5,444 nt of DNA, from positions 1 through 5,444 of the forward strand of contig JAKPAR010000105.1 of assembly GCA_029779375.1 (NCBI GenBank). The letters are read 5' to 3'. The translations under genes were made by a program, and so were the position numbers. Source of the DNA: Bacillota bacterium. Lineage in GTDB: Bacteria > Bacillota > Clostridia > Tissierellales > Sporanaerobacteraceae. Below the pieces are notes generated by a model, which did no database searches, was not told the origin of the DNA, and worked only from the letters and a program-made list of their open reading frames with translations. Below, piece by piece: positions 1 through 4,698 of the stretch. Positions within the stretch are counted from its first letter, which is position 1. Each line of letters starts with the position of its first letter.

Positions 1-36
1 TTAAAAAGTGTCAGTAGTTTGTCTGACACTTTTTAA
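1..36 (-). terminator. Perfect 14-bp hairpin terminator overlapping the gin stop codon
   Basis: Bases 1-14 and 23-36 are exact reverse complements (14 bp) around an 8-base loop. Read on the minus strand, the stem has A-rich and U-rich ends (the second arm ends in CACTTTTTAA), the form of an intrinsic terminator. It would end transcription of the gin-like gene. The symmetry means it could also stop a gene arriving on the plus strand from outside the window. Unusually, the last eight or so gin codons and its TGA (11-13) are encoded within the stem-loop. Downstream sequence is outside the window, so the full U-tract cannot be judged. Confidence 0.75.
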
Positions 37-184
37 GTATATTTTTAATAGTATATATATAGTATTCATATTCCGCATCTTCTACTCTTGTTTTTGTAAT
101 AGCATTTAAACAATCTTTACAAATATGTGCATTTAAAAACTTAATCCTCTCTTTTTTGTTTTCCCTACAAACCATACAATACAA
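11..184 (-). CDS. gin: Gin/CsfB-type anti-sigma factor (sigma-G inhibitor), 57 aa, TTG start
   Basis: This small protein resembles Gin (CsfB), which in B. subtilis binds sigma-G in the forespore, and also sigma-E, to keep it inactive until the proper stage of sporulation. I see a four-cysteine zinc-binding pattern, C3-x2-C6 and C22-x2-C25, beginning right at the N-terminus. It is followed by a charged, tyrosine-rich helix (EYEYYIYTIKNI, 38-49), the usual Gin layout; length matches the family. The frame is closed by TAA just upstream. The only start keeping C3 is TTG at 182-184, with AAGGGG (193-198) eight bases before it. The next start, ATG at codon 4, would delete the first zinc ligand. A forespore-type promoter lies upstream. 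The C-terminal codons fall in the terminator hairpin. Assignment is by motif and context, not by a database search. Confidence 0.82.
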   Translation of the reverse strand: MYCMVCRENKKERIKFLNAHICKDCLNAITKTRVEDAEYEYYIYTIKNILKKCQTNY

Positions 185-192
185 AAAACCAT

Positions 193-198
193 CCCCTT
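193..198 (-). promoter_or_regulatory. Ribosome binding site fixing the TTG start of gin
   Basis: AAGGGG on the minus strand lies eight bases before TTG (182-184). The ATG that touches this site is in another frame that stops after 19 codons, so the SD site is best explained by the TTG start of the zinc-finger protein. Confidence 0.7.
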
Positions 199-214
199 AA
201 ATCCTATTTCCCAT

Positions 215-244
215 AATTATTGCCATTATAATATATATTATTCA
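215..244 (-). promoter_or_regulatory. Candidate forespore (sigma-F/sigma-G type) promoter for gin
   Basis: On the minus strand, TGAATA (239-244) is followed after 14 bases by GGCAATAATT (215-224). The classical sigma-F consensus of B. subtilis is WGCATA, 14-15 bases, GGNRAYAMTW. The -10 element here fits at all ten positions and the -35 at five of six. Transcription would start about 15-20 bases before the gin ribosome binding site. In B. subtilis csfB is transcribed by sigma-F, so motif and gene agree. The AT richness of the region raises the chance of coincidental matches, but the GG of the -10 and the position support it. Confidence 0.6.
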
Positions 245-269
245 TATTTATGAAAATAGTGCCTGTCAA
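241..269 (-). promoter_or_regulatory. Possible vegetative promoter upstream of gin
   Basis: A perfect TTGACA (264-269) is followed after 17 bases by TATGAA (241-246), a four-of-six -10 match. The -10 lies in a small palindrome (TTCATA-AA-TATGAA, 241-254) and overlaps the forespore-type -35 box. If used, it would give sigma-A read-out into gin, which would be odd for a forespore gene, so it may be fortuitous or weak. Confidence 0.3.
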
Positions 270-276
270 GAGAAAG

Positions 277-750
277 CTAATTTGTACTTATTTTCCTGTT
301 TACTTCATTTAAGAAAGTTTGACTAGGTTTAAATAGGAAAAGGTATTCCTTGTCTTTTCTATAATACCTTCCTACATGACAATTTTCAAAAGATTTGTCA
401 AATACAAATTTATAATTGAAATTATATTTTTCATTCCCACTATAAGGCTTTATAGAGGAAAGTTCATCTAATTTTATACTGAGCATTTTAAAATTTCTTT
501 TCCCAATAAGCCTATGAAATATCAATTCATCATCTTCCAATGTATAACTATACTTCGAAAAATATTTTATAAGAATTCCGCTGCATGCAAGCGTTACCAT
601 AAATATTACAATTATATTTGTTACATAAGGATATTTAGCTGTGTATTTATTCGCCAAAAATATTACAAAATCTATAAGAATTGCAATTGCTATAATAGAT
701 AAAAAAATTTTAAAAAAAGATTTTTCTTTTCTTTCAACAATTTCATTCAT
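277..750 (-). CDS. Membrane protein with two N-terminal helices and a possible bacterial PH-like domain
   Basis: A 157-residue protein that I do not recognise by name. Residues about 12-33 and 42-63 are hydrophobic and form a helical hairpin in the membrane. The remaining ~90 residues are soluble and rich in short beta-like stretches: YSYTLEDDELIFHR (67-80), then a KLDELSSI segment (93-100), ending in a P-x-x-x-F-L-N-E-V helix (142-150). This order (conserved L-x-x-D-x-L, I-x-L-x-E-L-x-x-I, C-terminal helix) is what bacterial PH-like domains behind two membrane helices look like, but the match is by eye only. The start at ATG 748-750 has AAAGGGGG eight bases upstream; a longer frame to 801 would overlap the promoter and lacks an SD. 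It has its own promoter, and no terminator is evident before gin, so read-through into gin is possible. Confidence 0.72.
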   Translation of the reverse strand: MNEIVERKEKSFFKIFLSIIAIAILIDFVIFLANKYTAKYPYVTNIIVIFMVTLACSGILIKYFSKYSYTLEDDELIFHRLIGKRNFKMLSIKLDELSSIKPYSGNEKYNFNYKFVFDKSFENCHVGRYYRKDKEYLFLFKPSQTFLNEVNRKISTN

Positions 751-772
751 TTTTCTTGCCCCCTTTAACTCT

Positions 773-801
773 ATTTTAAGCAAAATATATAAAAATATCA
801 A
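773..801 (-). promoter_or_regulatory. Sigma-A-type promoter of the PH-like membrane protein gene
   Basis: TTGATA (796-801), 17 bases, TAAAAT (773-778): five of six at each box with optimal spacing. It lies between the upstream terminator and the SD site of the 750-277 gene and supports the 750 start. Confidence 0.6.
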
Positions 802-855
802 ACTATTTCGAAATAAAAAAAGCTTCCAACAGAAACATTAAAAATCTTGGTCATA

Positions 856-885
856 AAAATACCCTTGAAAATTCAAGGGTATTTT
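856..885 (-). terminator. Strong hairpin terminator after the 53-aa membrane protein gene
   Basis: Bases 856-869 and 872-885 are perfect reverse complements (14 bp, minimal AA/TT centre) with a GGG/CCC core and A-run/T-run flanks. On the minus strand the second arm ends in TATTTTTA. It begins five bases after the stop of the small gene. The symmetric A and T flanks would also work on the plus strand, but no plus-strand gene is seen here. Confidence 0.8.
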
Positions 886-890
886 AGACA

Positions 891-1052
891 TCATTTAATT
901 CTATAATACATATTGTTTGCTTGTATTCCTTTAGAAACTTTACTTTTCCCCTTTGCTTTTGAATATTTACAATCATCTATCAAATCTTCAAAGGCAAAAA
1001 ACATAAAACCCATAAAAAGTATTAGCACAAATCCAGAAATAACATATTTCAT
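891..1052 (-). CDS. Small single-pass membrane protein, 53 aa, unknown function
   Basis: A short protein with a hydrophobic segment at residues about 3-20 (rich in I, L, F, M), an acidic patch (EDLIDD, 22-27) with one cysteine (C28), and a lysine-rich polar tail ending YYRIK. The charge pattern suggests either an anchored protein or a secreted one; there is no clear signal peptidase or lipobox site. I chose ATG at 1050-1052 because GGTGGG (1059-1064) is six bases upstream. ATG at 1056-1058 touches the SD, and a GTG at 1074-1076 has no SD, so alternatives of 55 or 61 residues are possible. It is a complete transcription unit, with an extended -10 promoter in front and a strong terminator behind, which argues that it is real. 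I do not recognise a family. Confidence 0.65.
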   Translation of the reverse strand: MKYVISGFVLILFMGFMFFAFEDLIDDCKYSKAKGKSKVSKGIQANNMYYRIK

Positions 1053-1090
1053 TTTCATCCCACCGCCAACAATCACTACTGTTTTTCTAC

Positions 1091-1119
1091 ATTATATCAA
1101 ATGCTAATACTTATTTCCA
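1091..1119 (-). promoter_or_regulatory. Extended -10 promoter of the 53-aa membrane protein gene
   Basis: A perfect TATAAT (1091-1096) preceded by TGA (an extended -10, TGnTATAAT) lies 17 bases after TGGAAA (1114-1119), a weak -35. It sits between the bL25 stop codon and the small gene. Confidence 0.55.
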
Positions 1120-1133
1120 CATGAAAATACAAT

Positions 1134-1769
1134 TTATTCTTCTGTCCCTTCTTTTTCTCCTATCACTTCAACTTCTGGAGTTTCTTCTATCTCTTCTTCA
1201 CTCTCTTCTTGTCTTGTTGGTTCAGTAAGTATTGCTATTGCATCTTTTGGGTCTCTGAAAATAGTTATATCTTTGTTCTTGTAGATTTCTAAATCTTCAA
1301 CAAAGAATGGTGTATTTAAATCTATATTTGAAACATCTGCTACTACTGCTTGAGGAATATCTTTTGGCAAACATTCTATTTCAATTTCATCAAGCTGTTG
1401 AACCAATATAGTTGATGGAGTGTCTACCTTTTCCCTTCCTACAATAGTGATTGGTAATGTCATCTTTACCTTCTCGTCCATACGAAGTTTTTGAAAATCT
1501 ATATGGATTAAATTTCCTTTCACTGGGTCATTTTGCATTTCCTTGATTATAGCTGGAACTTTTTCTCCCTCAATCTCTAAATCTATTAAAGCTGATGAAC
1601 CATGAGCTTTAATCATCTTGTGAAAATCTCTTTCATCAACTTTGATATTCTTTGTTTCTTCACTTCTTCCATATATTACTGCAGGTATAAAATTGTTATC
1701 TCTTAAATGTTTTACATGATTTTTACCTATTTCCTGTCTTATTTCTGCTTTTAATTTAGCATCTGCCAT
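1134..1769 (-). CDS. rplY: 50S ribosomal protein bL25, long CTC type
   Basis: bL25 binds 5S rRNA in the central protuberance of the large ribosomal subunit. The long form with an extra C-terminal beta domain is known as TL5 or as general stress protein CTC (ctc) in Bacillus. The N-terminal 5S-binding domain (about 1-93) shows R11-x3-GK16, LRDNNFIPAVIYG (22-34) and the signature HIDFQ (89-93) after IKEMQNDPVKG (75-85). Residues about 95-187 form the CTC beta domain, with LPITIVG and LPKDIPQAVVADVS. The tail (187-211) is almost all acidic, as is common. At 211 residues it is full length. ATG at 1767-1769 has AAAGGAG nine bases upstream. It has its own promoter, beginning 18 bases after the bofA stop, and could also receive read-through from bofA. 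Confidence 0.96.
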   Translation of the reverse strand: MADAKLKAEIRQEIGKNHVKHLRDNNFIPAVIYGRSEETKNIKVDERDFHKMIKAHGSSALIDLEIEGEKVPAIIKEMQNDPVKGNLIHIDFQKLRMDEKVKMTLPITIVGREKVDTPSTILVQQLDEIEIECLPKDIPQAVVADVSNIDLNTPFFVEDLEIYKNKDITIFRDPKDAIAILTEPTRQEESEEEIEETPEVEVIGEKEGTEE

Positions 1770-1809
1770 ATCCCATTACTCCTTTCATAAATTTCATTGT
1801 ATTAATATA

Positions 1810-1838
1810 GTTATACCAAAAAACTAAAATATTTGCAA
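1810..1838 (-). promoter_or_regulatory. Sigma-A-type promoter of the bL25 gene
   Basis: TTGCAA (1833-1838), 17 bases, TATAAC (1810-1815), with TGG just before the -10 (extended -10 form). It lies in the short gap between bofA and the bL25 gene and would allow growth- or stress-linked expression apart from the sporulation gene upstream. I did not see a clear sigma-B-type motif such as that of B. subtilis ctc. Confidence 0.55.
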
Positions 1839-1855
1839 ATTTGAAATGAATACTT

Positions 1856-2116
1856 TCACAAAATTTTCTGTAAAATTAAGATCAATGCTACCCCCGGCAG
1901 CCCCAATATCCCCGTTATAATTGCATTTATAGGATTTATAGCTATAGAAAAACCTACAAAATTCCCTATAATATTTATTAAAAATAGTGCAACTCCGCCC
2001 AATATTCCATTTATGATGAGCTTTCCAATCCATTTTAATGGAACAACTAAAAGCATCCCAATTATATATAAAATCAATAGTCCAAAGGCATAAGCAAGTA
2101 TTACTTCAAAATTCAT
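1856..2116 (-). CDS. bofA: Pro-sigma-K processing inhibitor BofA
   Basis: BofA sits in the outer forespore membrane with SpoIVFA and blocks the intramembrane protease SpoIVFB, delaying cleavage of pro-sigma-K until the forespore signals. The 86-residue product has the family's length (87 in B. subtilis). There is a hydrophobic helix at about 5-26, the P-L-K-W-I-x-K-L-I-I-N-G-I-L-G-G stretch (26-41), a second helix from about 39 onwards, and the N61-P62 and G72-L-P-G-V (72-76) motifs before a hydrophobic C-terminus. N48 and N61 fall at the same numbers as the asparagines reported to matter in B. subtilis BofA; T64 there is N64 here. ATG at 2114-2116 has GGGGTGA (2121-2127) five bases upstream. 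A frame extending to 2179 overlaps the previous gene's stop but has no SD. Its neighbour upstream is yaaL, as in Bacillus. Confidence 0.93.
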   Translation of the reverse strand: MNFEVILAYAFGLLILYIIGMLLVVPLKWIGKLIINGILGGVALFLINIIGNFVGFSIAINPINAIITGILGLPGVALILILQKIL

Positions 2117-2143
2117 ATTATCACCCCTATTAAAATTTAATCT

Positions 2144-2177
2144 ATTATATAATAAGGGACTAGTTCCGTAAATATTC
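2144..2177 (-). promoter_or_regulatory. Candidate promoter(s) between yaaL and bofA
   Basis: TTTACG (2167-2172), 17 bases, TATAAT (2144-2149) fits a sigma-A promoter. Overlapping it, GAATATT (2171-2177), 14 bases, CTTATTAT (2149-2156) has a good sigma-E-type -35 but only a five-of-eight -10 match to CATACAHT. B. subtilis bofA is sigma-E dependent, so a mother-cell promoter is expected here, but the sequence does not decide between the two. Confidence 0.4.
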
Positions 2178-2475
2178 ATTTTAATGATAGACCTTTTTCT
2201 CTAGCTTTTTTCAAAAAATAAGTATATTTTATCTTAGAAGCCTCTATTTCATATATAGCTAAATCCACCAAATCTGGTTCAGACACAAATTGAAAATATA
2301 TTTCTTTACTTTTCCACTCATTGAAAGCATTTCTCAAACTATCTAATAATTCCTCCTCTTCACAACTCAAATTAGAGCTTTTTTGAACTTTTACTTTGCC
2401 CATGAGCTTTTGTGAAAAAGCTTCTGATAACTCTATTATTTTCCTTGCCCTTTCTCTGTAATCAATTTTATTCAT
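2176..2475 (-). CDS. yaaL: YaaL family protein (DUF2508)
   Basis: A 99-residue soluble, mostly helical protein of unknown function. The diagnostic part is residues 41-95: EELLDSLRNAFNEWKSKE, then FVSEPDLVDLAIYEIEASK (63-81) and YTYFLKKAREKG, close to the DUF2508 pattern of L-x-x-A-x-x-E-W, PDLVDxAIY and a final K-rich helix. In Bacillus yaaL lies between recR and bofA; here bofA follows 59 bases later, which strengthens the call, but the gene upstream is not recR. ATG at 2473-2475 is preceded by GGGGG with about seven bases between. It is too short and lacks the hydrophobic segments to be a membrane protein. A TTGTCA at 2511-2516 could be a -35, but I find no convincing -10 at the right distance. 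Confidence 0.88.
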   Translation of the reverse strand: MNKIDYRERARKIIELSEAFSQKLMGKVKVQKSSNLSCEEEELLDSLRNAFNEWKSKEIYFQFVSEPDLVDLAIYEIEASKIKYTYFLKKAREKGLSLK

Positions 2476-2514
2476 TACAATACCCCCAATTTTTTATTTA
2501 TCTATATCTTTGAC

Positions 2515-2558
2515 AAAAAATTAGAGGTATATACAGTTGCAGGTAGCTAGCCCCTCTA
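2515..2558 (-). terminator. Weak hairpin terminator after the DUF3160 lipoprotein gene
   Basis: On the minus strand TAGAGG (2553-2558) and CCTCTA (2522-2527) can pair across a 25-base loop, followed by T6 at 2515-2520. The stem is only six pairs and the loop is long, with no clear inner stem, so termination may be partial. It starts 13 bases after the lipoprotein stop codon. Confidence 0.4.
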
Positions 2559-2571
2559 TTTATATTTTACA

Positions 2572-4686
2572 TTAGTATTCATTTGGAAAAGGTATTTCTC
2601 CCTTGCCAGCCCTTATGAATGAATTTGTCCATCCAGGCATATCTGGCTTGTTGTTCTCTTTTATTAGCTTTTGCCATTTTTCATCAGTAAGTCTCTCATT
2701 TGATATAAACTCATGGTAGCTAAATACTGCTCCTCTTGTCAAATATAGTTTATCCTTTATTGGCACTACAACATATATCTCATATGCAGGGCCAACTCCT
2801 GCTTCCATGTATCCACCTTCGCTATACTCATTTGGAGCAATAGTATGGAAATCCGCTATAACTGCCATATTCTTATCTGTTTCTGATGTTATTTCAAACC
2901 AACGCATTCCTTCTCCAGCAAATGAGCTAGTTAAATATTCTAACGTCCCTCCATATACAACTATCTCATAATATTCTTCTTCCGTTAGTTCTTCGTTTTT
3001 GAGCTCTTTTACAGAACATCTAATCAAAAATTCGAGAAGTTCTTCGAAATTTTCCATCTTATTATCTATATTTTCTACCAGCAAATCTCTCTGTTTCAAA
3101 TTTTCCCTCGAATATTTAGTAAGCCACAATAGTTTTTCATATACCTCTATATTGGGTTCTACATATCCCAAAGATTCCCCATATCCATCACCACATTCTG
3201 CTGCACTTTGCTTTCCATACAATATTGTATCATGTTTAAGTTCTGACCAACTTCCAAGGGCTGTATTCAAGTTTTTATCAACCCAAGCTTCATTGGTCAT
3301 AAAAGAAGGATACCCCTCTCCATAAGGTTTAAGCAATCCTTTCAAAGTCCACAACCATCCTTGATACATATTAGATTTCCATTCACTTTCTTCTAGTTTT
3401 CCAAATTTATTTTTCATTTTTTCAAACATCTTTGGATATTCATCCCAGCTTTGATTTTCTGCCTTTTGCATTTGAATTTCTTTTGCTCTGTCAGAACCTA
3501 GTACCCCCATCACATCAAGTCCAGATGGTATAGGTCGTACAATTGGCTCTACTAGTTCTTGAAGGATTTCAGCATCCAAAACATATCTTTGCCCCATAAA
3601 TCTAAACTGTTTCCCAGCTGGAGTAGTCACAGAAGTATATTTAGGGCTTATCTTTGGCTCTGGAAGTTTGTCTGCTCCCTTGTAGAATTCATCTAATTTT
3701 TTCTTGTCATTTAATTTATCTAAATTTGGATTTTCCCCATATACCTTAAATAGCAAATCTCCGTATTCATAGATACCTAAATCATCTGAACTTCCAACAA
3801 AGAAATTTGTTGGCTCATATATTTGCTCCCACATTTTATAACTCTCTTCATTTGAATACAAACTATATGTCATCAGCAAAGCTTGAAGAGTTCCATCAAT
3901 ATTTCTTTCTTTGCCCTTGGAATATAGAGGAAATGGGGCCTGACCATACCACATCATAGCCTTGAAATATCTTTCAAAATCCTCACTTCTAGTATAATGC
4001 CCTCTCGGTACATATTGACTATAGTCTAGTTCATAGGGGAATAAACTAGAGTTTTGATATCCTGCATGTTCTTTTATTTTTTCAAATTCAGCCATTGCTA
4101 AATCCTTTGCTTCTTTAGGTACTTTATCTGGTATTTCTTTCTCAAAGCAAAGTTCTGCAATAGAAAAATATGCGATGTTTTTCAATTGTACATCTTTCAT
4201 TTCCTTATCTTTAATTCTCTTGTAAATAGAAATTGAATCTTCAAGCATATTGTCTGTCAGCTCTTCAAGTAATGCTATAAGCTTTTGATCTTCTACAGTT
4301 CTCAAAGTATAGTCATAAAATATGTGATAAACTTGCAATACTGAATCTGTAGTAATAAATGAAGGTATATCTTTATATTCATTGTCTTCATAGATGTAAA
4401 ATAATTGTTCTTCTTTGGTAGGATTAACTACAAAATTGTTCTTCTCCAAAAGCTTTATTTGTTCTTTTGAAAATTCTCCAAACTTATTTACGTTTTCGAC
4501 ATTTGCCAATTGAGAATCTACTTTATATGGTTTTACTTTTGTCTCATATTTTATTGGTTCATATGGAACTGAAATATCTTTTCTAGTGGCCTTGTCTGCA
4601 ATTCCCTCATTTTTATTTGTACATCCAGTCATTATGATAGCTAATATCAAAATCAAAGAAACAACAAAAAATAAAGTTTTTTTCAA
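2572..4686 (-). CDS. DUF3160-family lipoprotein
   Basis: A 704-residue exported lipoprotein of the DUF3160 family, function unknown. The N-terminus has a KK pair, a hydrophobic core (about 5-19) and a lipobox I-M-T-G-C with C22 as lipidated residue (M at -3 is slightly unusual), followed by a polar linker. The long globular part begins around 80. Recognisable stretches are FITTDSVLQVYHIFYDYTL (110-128), a YVPRGHYTRSEDFERYFKAM segment (225-244), FRFMGQRYVLDAEIL (361-375), RPIPSGLDVMGVLGSDRA (384-401), WLWTLKGLL (444-452), LGSWSELKHDTILYGKQS (477-494) and VVVPIKDKLYLTRGAVFSY (639-657). Numbering is from TTG at 4684-4686, which has GAGGTGA (4692-4698) at ideal spacing. A GTG three codons earlier (4693-4695) lies inside that SD site, so I prefer the TTG. 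It is translationally linked to the VCBS-type gene upstream. By family it is probably a surface protein; substrate unknown. Confidence 0.9.
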   Translation of the reverse strand: MKKTLFFVVSLILILAIIMTGCTNKNEGIADKATRKDISVPYEPIKYETKVKPYKVDSQLANVENVNKFGEFSKEQIKLLEKNNFVVNPTKEEQLFYIYEDNEYKDIPSFITTDSVLQVYHIFYDYTLRTVEDQKLIALLEELTDNMLEDSISIYKRIKDKEMKDVQLKNIAYFSIAELCFEKEIPDKVPKEAKDLAMAEFEKIKEHAGYQNSSLFPYELDYSQYVPRGHYTRSEDFERYFKAMMWYGQAPFPLYSKGKERNIDGTLQALLMTYSLYSNEESYKMWEQIYEPTNFFVGSSDDLGIYEYGDLLFKVYGENPNLDKLNDKKKLDEFYKGADKLPEPKISPKYTSVTTPAGKQFRFMGQRYVLDAEILQELVEPIVRPIPSGLDVMGVLGSDRAKEIQMQKAENQSWDEYPKMFEKMKNKFGKLEESEWKSNMYQGWLWTLKGLLKPYGEGYPSFMTNEAWVDKNLNTALGSWSELKHDTILYGKQSAAECGDGYGESLGYVEPNIEVYEKLLWLTKYSRENLKQRDLLVENIDNKMENFEELLEFLIRCSVKELKNEELTEEEYYEIVVYGGTLEYLTSSFAGEGMRWFEITSETDKNMAVIADFHTIAPNEYSEGGYMEAGVGPAYEIYVVVPIKDKLYLTRGAVFSYHEFISNERLTDEKWQKLIKENNKPDMPGWTNSFIRAGKGEIPFPNEY

Positions 4687-4691
4687 TTTAT

Positions 4692-4698
4692 TCACCTC
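4692..4698 (-). promoter_or_regulatory. Shine-Dalgarno site inside the upstream stop codon, setting the TTG start
   Basis: GAGGTGA on the minus strand contains the TGA stop (4692-4694) of the VCBS-type gene and the alternative GTG start. Spacing to TTG (4684-4686) is five bases. Termination of the first gene therefore places ribosomes on the SD of the second, a sign of translational coupling. Confidence 0.6.

Noticed and set aside
173..196. ATG codons near the start of gin as its start
   Set aside because: ATG at 173-175 would remove the first zinc-ligand cysteine, and the ATG at 190-192 belongs to a frame that stops after 19 codons.
228..241. 14-base perfect palindrome ATAATAT/ATATTAT upstream of gin
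   Set aside because: It is made only of A and T in a very AT-rich spacer between promoter boxes, so it is likely chance rather than an operator.
514..841. Two plus-strand frames of 62 and 66 codons
   Set aside because: They are antisense to the PH-like membrane gene and its promoter, rich in I, Y, K and C, and without credible SD sites.
913..1107. 64-codon plus-strand frame
   Set aside because: It is antisense to the 53-residue gene, which has a promoter, an SD and a terminator in the opposite direction.
1114..1131. Small hairpin (ATTTTC/GGAAAT) after the bL25 gene as a terminator
   Set aside because: About seven weak pairs including a G-T, with no T-run after it; it overlaps the -35 region of the next promoter.
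1824..2033. 69-codon minus-strand frame overlapping bofA
   Set aside because: It overlaps the clear bofA frame, and its composition (many Y, N, C, K) is that of an out-of-frame read.
2488..2516. Promoter for yaaL using TTGTCA (2511-2516)
   Set aside because: At 17 bases spacing the -10 would be AAAATT, a poor match, and the TTGTCA overlaps the T-run of the preceding terminator-like hairpin.
2999..3325. 108-codon open frame on the plus strand
   Set aside because: It lies wholly inside the well-supported DUF3160 gene on the other strand, is serine-rich in the manner of an antisense shadow, and has no SD site.
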